From a candidate division SR1 bacterium (lineage in GTDB: Bacteria > Patescibacteriota > Gracilibacteria > Absconditabacterales > Absconditicoccaceae), in the NCBI GenBank assembly GCA_025997135.1, contig BNUE01000008.1, positions 1 through 31,120 on the forward strand: DNA of 31,120 nucleotides, given 5' to 3'. The translations under genes and the position numbers were made by a program. Positions within the stretch are counted from its first letter, which is position 1; each line of letters starts with the position of its first letter. Of the stretch, positions 15,001 to 23,870 are shown piece by piece. The notes under the pieces were generated by a model. The model had not been told where the DNA came from, searched no databases, and saw only the letters and a program-made list of their open reading frames with translations.

Positions 15001-18000
15001 ACATCACCACTCGTCATATCTGTGGTGGAATATGCGATATTGGCAACGTATGGATTTTCCCTATCTATCCAATCGATTAAAACGTCCAAAATTCCAACAC
15101 TTCATAAATTATCTTGGATCAAATAATGTTCTGTTCCACTGGTATTATCAGTGAATACCTGAGAAAAAGCTGTTCCAGGGTTGGTACCGAGCCATCATCC
15201 AGGTCTTTCTACAGATTTACTGATTTCGACATAAACTGTTACATTTCCTGAGGTCGGAGTAGAAGGAGTATAAGTCTGAGATACGACATAGGGAGCTGTA
15301 GTATCGATCCAGTCAATATGAACCACCGCGACTCAGGTATATCAGAGAATGTCTTGGAAAGTTATATCTTCCTCTATATTTGTATTATAAACTTTTGTAA
15401 ACAGAGTTCCTGTATTTCCTACTCGTCATGGGATTGGACGAACATTTTTATTTAACTGAAGGATTGCAATAACTGATTGATTAGTGATCTGTGGTCATGG
15501 AGGAGAATAAGAAAGCATCGTAACTTCAGGACGCACCTTATCGATCCAATCAATATAAATACCTGTAGATCATATATTAGCTGCTAAATCTGTAAAAGTA
15601 ACTGTAAAGTTTGCATTTGCTGAGAAAGAACGAGTAAATACATATCATGTGTATTCAGGATCAAATTCCGTAGCTCCTGAAAGCAATATTTGTCATGCTG
15701 ATGACCATCACTCAGACGTATTGATTGGCTCATTTATAACTAAAGTAGCCAAAACATTTTGATCAGTCAGAGAATCAGGATCGTATGTTAAACTCACTGC
15801 TTGTGGAGGTACCTTATCGATCCAATCAATTAGGACATCCACAGTTCCAGCGTTTCCTACCAAATCATAAAACACGAAAGTTCAGCTGTAATTTATAGGA
15901 AAACTCCTAACGAATGTACGTCAATCTCCCTGATCTGTCCATCAGACTAATGTTACCTGTTCGCTGAGTGTAAGAATCACCTGCACATTCTGATTTGTAG
16001 GTTTTGGTCATAAATAAGACAGATTGATCACTGTCGGCGGTGTCATATCAATCCAGTTTACAGATGATACGATAGTTTTATTTCAGAGAAGAATAGATAC
16101 ATTGTTCGCATCAGCCAAATCGAAAAGATACATATCATTGTCTGTAAAAAGATACTGATAAAGTGCTGTATTGGCCCCAGTGAAAGCTGATTCTTTGGTC
16201 GCAGGTCAGTAGAAATTTACCCAAGCTGTAACGCCTGTTGTTGGCACTCCTTTCTCTGGAAAGTAAGACACGCTTTTGATACAGAGCGACTGAGAATTTT
16301 CCCAAGTAGCTGTACTTGCATATTTAGTATCTAAATAATCTCTCATCGTTTCACTAATATCTCTAGATCCAAGACAGTTATTTGCTATCGGAGTAGTAGA
16401 GGCGTTTGTAATATTTGTCACTGAAGCAGGAATAACTGGAATATTATGGAGCCAGTTGTCATTGAAAGTCAGAGTCGTGAGGCGAATCATATTGTCGAAT
16501 GCTCATTCTGTCATATTAGCAATTGAATTGTTATTGATATTCAGAATTCTTAAATTTTGTGCATTTCCTCACCAGAAAGCAGTCAAACCAGTATTTGCTA
16601 AATTTAAAGTTCCAGATAATATCTGAGGAACGATAACCGCTACCTCGTAGTTTCCTGCATTTGGATAGGTACAGGTGAAGTAATTATTATTTACTCCAGT
16701 AGTGGATTCAACAACTACTGCACTAATTCAGCCACCACAGGATGGCACATTTTCTGGCGTAGTCAATGAAGTTAGGTCGGTAGTTCCAGTAGATACTCTC
16801 GTATAAGGTACTCTCTTGGTAGTGCCTGCGGTAACAGTCCAGCTCCATCTCAAATGTGCAGGATCAGACAACCATGTAACTCTAGCTGTAAATGTCAATG
16901 GTCAGACAATATTTGATACTCCATTTGCACCTGCGAGATTAAACGAATATGTTCCATTTGATAAGAAATCATGAGTAGCCAACTGCAAATTCTCTGAAAT
17001 GAATGTCTCCTTGGTAGTCGCTGGTCAGTAAAATGCAAGCTGTGCAATTACAGTTCCAATAGCAGGACCTGTCGGTGGATCATAATTTGCTCATTTGATA
17101 CAGATTCACTGACTAGCCTCCCAAGCTCAAACTCATAGATGACCATCTAGAAATGCCAAGGTCTCCATGCTTACGTCCTCTGCTCCTAGACAGTTATTTG
17201 CGATTGGAGTTGTAGAGCTTAAGTTTGTCACAGAGATTGGCAGAACAGGTAAGTCATGAAGCTGATTATCATTCACTATCAGCGTTGTCATAGCATTATA
17301 TTTCTCGAAATTTCATGTATCCATAAATGTAAGTTTATTATTGCTCAGATTCAAAGTGAGCAGACTCGTCGCACTTCCTCATCCGAACCAATCAATGTTT
17401 TTACTTGAAAGATCTATGGAAGACAAGATACCTGGATTCAGTATCATCGCCTGATAATGTCCAGATGTCGGATAAGTACAGGTAAAATAAGCTGCATTGG
17501 AAATATTCGCGGTTCCTCATCCACCACAGAAGACATTTATCGTACCTCAGTTTTTGGTATAAGGCACTTGCACTGTTTGATTTGCTGTCACTGTCCAGTC
17601 CCATGCCATCTGTTCAGCTACCTGTGCATCAAACATATCATACGCCTCACTAGCAGTTACTGTGCGGGGATACACACGAACTTCATCTATCAATCATTTG
17701 TAATAGAGTCCTCTCGCTGCTGCTGTATTTCATGCTGTATCAGAGGTAGCGCGTAAATCTCCAATAGTGAATCTTCCAGCAGCTGGAGCTGTATTTCATG
17801 CTGTACCTGTCCCATCTAATGCCCCATTAATGTACAGACTAATTAATCCATTCTGGGAAGCTGTAACTACGATATGGTACCATACACCTGTCGAGAAGGT
17901 GGATTTGGATACGAGCTGTGGTCAGAATGAGTTACTATCGAAAGCGAAAACTCTCAGCTTATTATTATTTGCATCAGTCGCTGAATACGTAGTTCTATCA

Positions 18001-18980
18001 GTATTATCGTTGATAGTTGGATTTCCTCAGATCGTCACCCAAAATGGATAACTCGTTCATCACTGTGGAGGTCCATTACTTACAATCGTACGTCCATGTT
18101 GCCTATCTGCGGCCGCTAAGGCATCTGTTGTATTATCATAGGATTTAAACCAAAATGAGGCAGTAAAGGCATTGGTAAATGTAAAATCTCCATGAATAGC
18201 TGCTCATGAAAGTTGCCATGCTCATCAGATTTTTCCATCTCCCGTCCAGGTGGCATTACCAGCTGTAACCTGAACTCTTCCCTGTCCATTTGCTCCAGCT
18301 ACATTTGGCACTGGAGTTTCATCAGTATCCATCGGATAATAAATGGAGAGTCCATCATTGATTTCTGCTAGATCTACAGGAATTAAATCACCTAAATCTA
18401 ATAGACCTGAAAGTAAGGATAAACCTGATAAAAGATCTTCTCATAAGCTTCCTGTCAGTCAATCTCCTGTCAAAGAATCGCCAGTTAAATAGTCGCCAGT
18501 TAGGTCTGATCCAGTTAAATTTTCTCAAGTTAAAGCTTCTCAAGTTAAGTTTTCGCCTGTATTATTTGAATTTTCTGTATCTAAAGATCAATCAGAAGAA
18601 AAATCTGACCCAGTTCAGGTATCGATCTCTGTTCAAGTTCAGCTTTTTATATCTGTTTGTGTTCAAGTGTTAGTTTCATCTGGGGTATCTGGGGTATCTG
18701 AGATGTCTGAGTTATTATTTCAAGTGTTAGTTTCATCTGAAGTATCGTCTCAAGTTGTAGTTTCATCTGAAATATCTGAGTTATCATCTGAAGTATCATT
18801 ATCTACTGGGGATAGGTCGACAGACTGCAAATCGTCCAAAATTTCTCACTGAAAAACCACTTCACTAGGTGTATTTGTAGTATTTAATCAAAAAAATGTA
18901 TCAGAAAAGCTATCTGGTGCCAGCAAACATATTGCTAAAAATAATGAGATAATGGACTCTAAAAGTATGAACTTTTTCAT
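1..18980 (-). CDS. Giant multidomain surface protein (LamG, LRR, Ig-like array, FISUMP), C-terminus outside window
   Basis: A single reading frame of at least 6,326 codons, read with UGA as Gly, open from the ATG at 18980 to the window edge; all in-frame fragments seen under the standard code share one phase, so no frameshift is needed. The N-terminus (MKKFILLESIISLFLAICLL) is a Sec-type signal peptide, probably cleaved near residue 24. Approximate domain order by residue: acidic S/T/D/N linker 25-140; LTG pentads 143-177; LamG-like 202-447; two LRR modules 460-930; Ig-like array 965-2170; LamG-like 2180-2415; Ig-like array 2420-5515; FISUMP-like 5530-5765; Ig-like 5765-6060; FISUMP-like 6065-6321. 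Ig-like modules (~75 residues) end in a WIDK/DRID motif. No Shine-Dalgarno sequence is visible; a good promoter lies just upstream. The likely role is adhesion or carbohydrate/protein binding outside the cell, inferred from domain types. No catalytic domain or anchor is seen; an anchor may lie beyond the window. Confidence 0.93.
20..790 (-). other. FISUMP-like domain 2 of the giant protein
   Basis: The translation contains MACNLGSS, SYGAYFQRGNNYAFP, YGPGNWFNRG, NLRGGEGD, GPCPAGYHVPSAGEWGD, LLLPFAGYRNY, GYYWLSS and FGQSVRCFKN. These are the signature strands of FISUMP (major paralogous) domains, in full order. It is better conserved than copy 1, which has lost the YWLSS strand. After the domain, EQINAVLTY opens another Ig-like module that is cut by the window edge, so the protein continues. 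Confidence 0.86.
800..1690 (-). repeat. Ig-like modules between the two FISUMP-like domains
   Basis: About four Ig-like modules. They include INATLSYSPNGPTIITGSVQ, a SYSPSTLTNQDVIATLTGC module, a TNQDVVVTISFDKSGVVINN module and a final module with SGSVSYSPGPDAGFVSS. The last visible boundary runs into TIDWILTDVPG, directly before the second FISUMP-like domain. One module has a divergent, cysteine-containing first half (ATLTGCSENI) unlike the FNKSGV form of its neighbours. Confidence 0.8.
1690..2400 (-). other. FISUMP-like domain 1 of the giant protein
   Basis: The translation contains MACNLG, SYGAHFQRGNNYPF, NLR.G, GYHIPTLDEW, a FMLPYAGYR strand and AYAQSIRCFKN in this order. This is the architecture of the Fibrobacter succinogenes major paralogous domain (TIGR02145/PF09603): MAxNLG, YFQWGNN, GxCPxGYHVPxxxEW, LPxAGxR and SVRC. 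It is a C-type-lectin-like extracellular domain of unknown ligand. It lies between Ig-like modules near the C-terminal part of the visible protein and is paralogous to a second copy downstream. Confidence 0.83.
2440..11720 (-). repeat. Ig-like module array B of the giant protein (about 40 modules)
   Basis: About 40 tandem Ig-like modules by hand count of the WIDK/DRID boundary motif, average spacing about 225 bp. Two subtypes are seen. Subtype A carries FNKSGVxVTNNxG then YTFTxNGxFTFxFxDxxGNxG. Subtype B carries (S/N)EPxxxPDG(W/R) then FTKTFTxNxxxxVxFxDLVGNxG. Between about 4970 and 9040 the two subtypes alternate strictly; from about 9280 to 11270 nearly all are subtype A. Many of the glycines in the GNxG turn are UGA codons. 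Confidence 0.87.
11735..12450 (-). other. LamG-like domain 2 of the giant protein, inserted in the Ig-like array
   Basis: This segment interrupts the Ig-like array. It reads LELRYDGINNTGTGHS, then TIWRDLSG and GTVTAWG, FQFSTNANSRI, YTIEVLFNN, and closes with IMSVRVYSCALSASDLAKNR, which is the typical last strand and following helix of concanavalin-like jellyroll domains (xxRVYxxALSxxEIxxN). The opening 'LRYDG.NNTG.GHS...WRDLSG' pattern is the form used by many bacterial surface proteins with this fold. Binding target unknown. Confidence 0.82.
12470..16090 (-). repeat. Ig-like module array A of the giant protein (about 16 modules)
   Basis: Tandem modules of about 75-80 residues, each ending near (I/V)xWIDKxxP and continuing with SYSPxxPTNxDVxATL and a second half of the form FTxNxxxxFxFxDxxGNxG. 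Hand counting of the WID motif gives about 16 modules. Most are of the 'SEP...PDGW...FTK' subtype in the N-terminal part and of the 'FNKSGVxxxNN' subtype later. The module resembles bacterial Ig-like/cadherin-like repeats of adhesins. DNA identity between modules is low, so they are old duplications. Confidence 0.85.
16200..17600 (-). other. Two leucine-rich-repeat modules of the giant protein
   Basis: Two related modules follow the first LamG domain. Each starts with a beta-rich stretch containing a (W)xWTVTA...VPYT motif and a FTCTYP strand, continues with short leucine-rich repeats (LLTLNLSNNKLTFMD, TTLIVNDNQLHDLPVLP in one; LRILNINNNSIANM, TTLTFNDNWLHNIPVIP in the other), and closes with a conserved PIANNCLG and a later CIK motif. 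The two copies are clearly paralogous, so the unit was duplicated as a block. The paired cysteines in the NCLG...CIK region could form a disulfide cap; that is inference. LRR modules usually mediate protein binding. Confidence 0.82.
17640..18375 (-). other. LamG-like (concanavalin A-type jellyroll) domain 1 of the giant protein
   Basis: The translated segment begins INDGLSIYYPMD, contains GGAWQLSGAA, FTASFWFKS, GVWYHIVVTAS, GLISLYINGALDG and ends GLIDEVRVYPRTVTASE. This is the usual order of strands in Laminin_G_3-type LamG domains: opening LxxYxxxxD, a central WYHIV strand, a YINGxLDG turn, and a closing IDEVRVYxRxL strand. Such domains commonly bind glycans or proteins outside the cell. It is the first folded domain after the linker, so it may be the exposed tip of the protein (inference). 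Confidence 0.85.
18450..18554 (-). repeat. Seven tandem LTG pentads in the giant protein
   Basis: Within the giant reading frame, seven consecutive five-residue units read ENLTG, EALTG, ENLTG, SDLTG, DYLTG, DSLTG and DGLTG. The spacing and central Leu resemble pentapeptide repeats (A(D/N)LXX), but seven units are too few for a typical full pentapeptide helix. They sit between a long Asp/Ser/Thr/Asn-rich linker (about 18555-18900) and the first LamG-like domain, so they may form a short rigid spacer. Several terminal glycines are UGA codons. Confidence 0.8.
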
Positions 18981-19013
18981 AAATGAGTACAATGCGATAA
19001 GGATAAACACTAC

Positions 19014-19042
19014 ATTATACTAAGGAGGACGTGAAACGTCAA
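19014..19042 (-). promoter_or_regulatory. Sigma70-type promoter of the giant surface-protein gene
   Basis: On the minus strand TTGACG (19037-19042) is followed after 17 bp by TATAAT (19014-19019). The predicted start site is near 19007, giving a leader of about 27 nt before the ATG at 18980. This is close to consensus and suggests strong transcription. An inverted repeat, GACGT-GAA-ACGTC (19028-19040), overlaps the -35 box and the spacer and could be an operator. Confidence 0.75.
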
Positions 19043-19173
19043 AATTATGACTGCTGTGGAGAATTATCACCTTGTAATTTATGGAATAGAATTAAGAGTG
19101 TCTTGTTTTGTAAGATTTAAGTTTCTTTTAATGTTGACTTTTATAATAATAGATAGTTGTAGTTATTTTTGTC

Positions 19174-19202
19174 TTGAAAATCAATGGGAAAACGGCTATA
19201 TT
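19174..19202 (+). promoter_or_regulatory. Putative recJ promoter giving an almost leaderless transcript
   Basis: TTGAAA (19174-19179), 17 bp spacer, TATATT (19197-19202). Transcription would start around 19209, one or two bases before the recJ ATG at 19211. No ribosome-binding site precedes that ATG, which agrees with leaderless or near-leaderless translation. Confidence 0.5.
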
Positions 19203-19210
19203 GTATCGTT

Positions 19211-20860
19211 ATGAAATATAATATTTTACAGACCAACTATGATAAGCCTTTTATCGAGAGATTACTGGAGATAAGACAGATACAAGACTGAAGTCAATTT
19301 TTTCAACCTGATTTTTCAAATTCACGGAGAGACCCATTTGATTTGAATGATATGGAAAGTGCAGTCGATACCTTGATTAAGGCGATGAAAAAGAGGAAAA
19401 AGCTGGTCATCTTCGGGGATTATGATGTAGATGGGATTACGGCGAGCTACTGTTTGTATCAGTTTTTCTATAAATTTTTAAATTATGAGAATGTGGAGAT
19501 CAAGTATCCGAGTAGGCAAAAAGATGGTTATGGACTGAAAACTTGGCATCTAGATGAGATGAAGGAGGCTGGTGCAGAACTGGTGATAACAGTGGATAAT
19601 GGGATTACATCAATCGAAGAAGCAAAATATGCTAAAAAAATATGATTAGATTTGATCATCACTGATCATCACCACCCACTAGATGAGATTCCTGAAGCAA
19701 TTGCAGTCGTAAACCCGCAAATCAGCCCAAATTATAGTTTTAAAGGTTTGGCTGGAGTCGGAGTGGCTTTTAAAGTGATTATGGCGATGCTGACTCGCTC
19801 GAAGATGACAAAAGAGAAGAAAAATCAGATTTTTAATTACTTTTTACCTGTCGTGGCGATATGAACGGTGGCTGATATTGTGCCTCTGATCGATGAAAAT
19901 AGGTGGATAGTGAAACGCGGTCTGGAGATGATGAATTATGAAAAAGATAAGATCCCAGTGAGTTTGAAAGGTTTTTTGGAAAGTCTGAGTTTGAGAGAAA
20001 ATATAGATACTTATCATATTGGATTCCAGATCTGACCTAGAATAAATGCGTGATGAAGGATTGCCAGTCCAGAAGATAGTTTGCAGGTGTTATTGACTGA
20101 ATGAGATGCTCAAAAGCCATATCTGGAGGCGATAAATACGATAAATGGTGAACGTCAGGAGATGCAGGCTGAAATGCTAGGAATCGCTGAAGAAATGGTA
20201 GATTTGCAGAGAAAAATTTTGATAGCGGCGAGCGATGAATTTCACGAGTGAGTAATCGGGTTAGTGGCTGGTAGACTTAGCGAGAAATATCACAAGCCAT
20301 CTATGATTTTTAAAAAAGATACAGAAAAAGGGACTGCTTCAGCGAGTCTGAGATGAAGTGATTATCTGAATGTGATAGAAATGATAATGGAGCATAGGGA
20401 TTTACTGGAGAGGTTTGGCTGACATAAGGGAGCTGGCTGATTAACTGTCCGTCTGGAAAAATTGGATGAACTTTGCGAAAACATAACCAATCGATGCGAG
20501 AAGAATATTAGAGATGAAGATATGGGAAAAATGCTTTTGGTAGATACTCAGATTTTTTTGTCTGACTGGAATGATGAAAATTTAAAAAAACTGGATATAT
20601 TTGCTCCCTTTGGAGAAGGTAATCAAGAACCGTTATTTCTATTTGAAGGGCTGAAAATTGTATCGTCAAAAAAAATTTGAAAAAATGAAAAACATCTGAA
20701 AGTTCAGGTGATGCGAGGGGAAACTTGTTTTAATGTGGTGATGCGAGGGAAATGAGAGATGGCTGATGAAATTGCTGGGGAGATTTCACTGATTGGGAAG
20801 GTGAGAAGAGACTGATTTAATGGGTGATGGTGCGTAGAAGGTGTGGAGATAGTGGGATAA
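19211..20860 (+). CDS. recJ: Single-stranded-DNA-specific exonuclease RecJ
   Basis: 549 residues with UGA read as Gly, close to the usual 550-580 for the family. RecJ degrades single-stranded DNA 5' to 3' in recombination and mismatch/base-excision repair. Visible DHH-family motifs: GDYDVDG (D70, D72, D74) for metal binding, VDNGIT near 125, ITDHHHP (D152, H153, H154), GPRINAGGR near 278, HEGVIGLVAGRL near 345, and the DHHA1 motif GGHKGAGGL near 404, followed by an OB-like C-terminal part with FGEGNQEPLF. Two adjacent UGA codons (20051-20056) encode both glycines of NAGGR. The start at 19211 is supported by MKYNILQ at a typical N-terminus and by the promoter just upstream. Convergent with dedA, 30 bp away. 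Confidence 0.97.
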
Positions 20861-20869
20861 ATAAACCTC

Positions 20870-20910
20870 GGACAGGTACAAGCCATGTCCCTACGAACTG
20901 ATTTTTTTCT
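20870..20910. terminator. Possible terminator between convergent recJ and dedA
   Basis: The 30-bp gap between the two stops holds GGACAGG (20871-20877) and CCATGTCC (20883-20890), which pair as a 7-bp stem with one bulged A and a short loop. A run of T (about 20902-20908) follows on the plus strand after a 10-base interval. The interval is long for a classic intrinsic terminator, so the call is weak. Confidence 0.35.
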
Positions 20911-21547
20911 TTAAAAGTTCTTTGATACCGCCGATAGCGACTGGTACGATGGAAATGAAGATAATTCAAAGGATTACTACAGTGAAATTTTTCTGAACAA
21001 AAGGTACTCAGCCGAAGAAGTATCCAGCTCGAGTGAATAATGTCGTCCAAACTAAACCTCAAATTAGGTTGTAAGATATGAATTTTTTGTAAGTCATCTT
21101 TCAGACTCAGGCTATGAATGGGGCAAATGTACGTACAATTGGGACGAAACGTGCATAAATAATCGTCATAGGTCCGTATTTTTCGTAAAATGATTCAGTT
21201 TTTTCTAAATATTTTGGTTTGAAAATTCTTGGATATTTGGTGAAGGCTTTTTTTCCGAGGAAATTTCAGATTTCATAGTTTACAGTATCTCAGAAAATGG
21301 CTGCCAAAGCTACTAATCCTCGCATTAGAAAAATATTAAACGTATTTTCAGGATTTGCCGCCAAGGCACCTGCTGCGAATATCATCGAATCGCCAGGCAG
21401 AAACGGCATAATCACTATTCATGTCTCGATGAAAATTATGAAAAAAAGTATTGCGTATGTCAGAGATCCGTATTCACTCACGAAAAAGTTTAAATGCTGA
21501 TCAATGTGAAGGATAAAGTCGATAATCGCTCTGATGGCTGTGAACAT
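20891..21547 (-). CDS. DedA-family membrane protein
   Basis: 218 residues, the usual size for the DedA/SNARE-associated (VTT domain) family, whose members are inner-membrane transporters or flippases linked to lipid carriers and membrane homeostasis. Seen in order: a hydrophobic helix ([15 protein letters not shown]), the family motif [13 protein letters not shown] near residue 50, GDTVNYEIGNFLGKK near 87 (consensus GxxxGxxxxYxxGxxxG), then [18 protein letters not shown] near 136-154, the re-entrant region with the conserved Arg and Pro residues, and a final C-terminal helix before a Lys-rich tail. Several glycines, including two in AGVGKM, are UGA codons. The stop is TAG. It lies 93 bp downstream of pflB on the same strand but has its own candidate promoter. 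The exact substrate cannot be told from sequence. Confidence 0.93.
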
Positions 21548-21598
21548 GTGTAATTGTGAAAGGTAAAAACGAGACCACTATTGATGAGGTTATACAGG

Positions 21599-21626
21599 GT
21601 TATATAGTTTTAGATAGCATTATCAA
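21599..21626 (-). promoter_or_regulatory. Candidate dedA promoter
   Basis: On the minus strand TTGATA (21621-21626), 16 bp spacer, TATAAC (21599-21604). It would give a leader of about 45 nt. It sits in the short gap between the pflB stop and the dedA start, so dedA can be expressed separately from pflB. Confidence 0.45.
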
Positions 21627-21640
21627 TATGAAAAAATCAA

Positions 21641-23824
21641 TTACATTTTGGTGTGAAAAGTCCTCTCAATGACCTCTTTTTGATGAGCTTTTGAAAGTCT
21701 GACAAAATTGACTGCATATCATGAAACACGAATGGTTAACTGTGGATAATTCTCTGGATGCTCGTATGCGTCCATCAATACTTCTCTATTTAGGACGTTT
21801 ACATTGAGGTGGTGGGCTCATTTTTTGAAGTAGCCGTCCATCATCGTGGTCAGATTTTGTATCTGTTCGTCTGAAGTCGCTCCGAGAGACATTGGGACGA
21901 TCGAAAAAGTATTTGAGATACCATCTTGTGCGAACTGATAATCTAACTTTGCGACTGAATTTAGAGAGGCGATAGCTCATTTCTCGTCTCTGCCGTGCAT
22001 AGGATTGGCTCCTGGTGCAAATGGCTCTCCAGACAATCTACCATCTGGAGTTGCACCTGTATTTTTGCCATACATTACGTTTGATGTGATGGTAAGTAGA
22101 GAAAGTGTAGGATTTGCCTGTTTGTATGTGTGATGTTTTTTGAGTTCCTCGAAGAAAAATTCCTGTATCTCTTTTGCAATACTATCTACTCTGTCGTCAT
22201 CATTTCAGAATTTCGGGAAATCTCAGTCAATATTAAATTCTTTCGCAAGTCAAAACTCATTTCTGATAGGTGTAACCTGGGCATATCTGATAGCTGATAA
22301 ACTATCTGCGATGATCGAAATACCAGCAGCCCCGTATGCAATATCTATCCCATAATTGGAATCTACAAATGCCATCTGTGCTTTCTCGTAATAATATTTG
22401 TCATGCATATAATGGATCAGATACATTGCTTTGGCATAAACTCTAGCAGTTTCAGCCATTGTTTTTTTGAAATTTGCCATAACTGCATCATAATTTAGAG
22501 GTCAATCTGAGAGGCGAGAAATGCCGTGCATAACTTGGATTCCATCATCTTCTTCTCTTCATTCATTGATAGCGAGGAGTAAAGTTTTGGGCAAATTACA
22601 TCTAGCTCAGAAATGCTGAATCCTCTTTCAAATTTCCTGATAAGATACGCAACAGGCGATACCATAGTCATCACCTCATCTAACAGCTTGCATCAGATTA
22701 TCATTTTCGTACTGGATAGAAGATGTATCTATCGAAACTTTTGCACAAAATTCCTTGAAACCAGTTGGCAACTCAGGAGATCGCAATACTGTCAAATTTG
22801 GCTCAGGACTTGGTCAAAGATTATAAAGAGTTTGTAAAAATCTGAATGATGTCTTGGTAACCTTTATTTTGCCATCGTGAAAATGTCCACCGATAGATTC
22901 TGTAACCCATGTAGGATCTCATCAGAAGATTTCATCGTATGAATTTGGTCTGAGATGACGTACTATTCTAAGCTTCATAACCATGTGATCTATCATCTCC
23001 TGAGCATCTGCTTCGGTAATCAATCAGCTTTTTATATCTTTTTCGATGTAAATATCTAGGAATGAACTGACATTTCATAGCGACATTGCGGCTCAGTCCT
23101 GCTCTTTTACTCCTGATAAATACGCAAAATATACAAATTGTACAGCTTCTCTGGCTGTCTGAGCTGGTTTGGATACGTCATATCCGTACATTTCACACAT
23201 TATTTTGATCTCCTCTAAAGCCTTGATCTGAGAATTTATCTCTTCGCGAAGGCGAACCTTATCATCATCCATTTCACCTGCTATTTTCTCGAAGTCAGCT
23301 TTTTTGGATGCAATGAGATAATCAGCTCCATAAAGGGCTAAACGTCTGTAATCTCAGATAATCCTACCTCTGGCGTAATTGTCTGGCAATCAAGTGACGA
23401 TGTGTTTGGAACGGTAAAGTTTTGTTTCTCTGTCATAAACTGAAAAAACTGCATCATTGTGATTTTTTGTGTATTCAAATATTTCTTTAACTCTAGGTGA
23501 TAACTCTAATCCTCTCTCATTTAGTGCATTTTCTACCACGCGAATTCATCCAAAAGGTTTGATACCTCTCTTTAGTGGTTTATCTGTCTGCAGACCTACG
23601 ATTACTTCTAAATCCTTGTCAATATATCCTGCTGGGTGTGAGGTAATAGCTGAGATTGTATCTGTATCTACATCGAGAAGTCAGTTTTTTGATCTCTCCT
23701 GTTCAAGTAAAGATTGCAACTTCGATCGAAGTTTCTGAGTTCTATCAGTCGGTCACTGGAGGAATGAGGCATCTCCATCGTATGGAATGATATTGTCATA
23801 AACGAATTGTCTCACGTTAATCAT
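21641..23824 (-). CDS. pflB: Pyruvate formate-lyase (formate C-acetyltransferase)
   Basis: 727 residues read with UGA as Gly. It converts pyruvate and CoA to acetyl-CoA and formate in the cytoplasm during fermentation, using a glycyl radical. The match to known PFL is strong along the whole length: [19 protein letters not shown] at the start, [51 protein letters not shown], the catalytic pair Cys391-Cys392 in [27 protein letters not shown] and QHLNVNV-like [11 protein letters not shown]. The radical glycine is Gly702 in RVSGYAV, 25 residues from the end as in E. coli, and its codon is UGA (21719-21721). The N-terminus is about 20 residues shorter than in E. coli; an upstream in-frame ATG exists but adds no homologous sequence. 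The activating enzyme PflA is not in the window. Confidence 0.97.
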
Positions 23825-23841
23825 GTATATATTTTTAAAGT

Positions 23842-23870
23842 TATATAAAAATGCAGAGGTTAAATGTAAA
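23842..23870 (-). promoter_or_regulatory. Candidate pflB promoter
   Basis: On the minus strand TTTACA (23865-23870), 17 bp spacer, TATATA (23842-23847). The predicted start near 23835 leaves a leader of only about 11 nt before the ATG at 23824. This supports that ATG over the in-frame ATG at 23965, which would lie upstream of the promoter. The region is very AT-rich, so chance matches are possible. Confidence 0.4.

Noticed and set aside
2440-16090. Regularly spaced repeats as a CRISPR-like or DNA-level satellite array
   Set aside because: The period of about 225 bp is in frame and conserved at protein level only; the DNA copies are diverged and there are no short identical repeats with unique spacers.
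1287-16490. Many short separate minus-strand ORFs (for example at 1287-1952, 3150-3620, 14061-14678) as individual genes or as a decayed pseudogene
   Set aside because: All are in the same phase as the ATG at 18980 and are separated only by TGA codons at glycine positions, so they are parts of one intact frame.
19047-19275. Plus-strand ORF from ATG 19047, preceded by AAGGAGG at 19022-19028
   Set aside because: The AAGGAGG is too far from the ATG and lies inside the giant-gene promoter; the ORF runs into recJ in another frame and its translation has no recognisable features.
19211-20860. UGA as tryptophan (code 4)
   Set aside because: The UGA columns in RecJ, PFL, UvrC and the prepilin align to invariant glycines, while TGG is used where Trp is expected, such as in the WIDK motif.
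21719-21721. In-frame UGA of PFL as selenocysteine
   Set aside because: UGA occurs many times in every gene here and always fits glycine; the PFL position is the known radical glycine.
21628-21980. Plus-strand ORF beginning [10 protein letters not shown], antisense to the 3' end of pflB
   Set aside because: It overlaps the strongly conserved PFL C-terminus, has no recognisable motif and is a shadow of the real gene.
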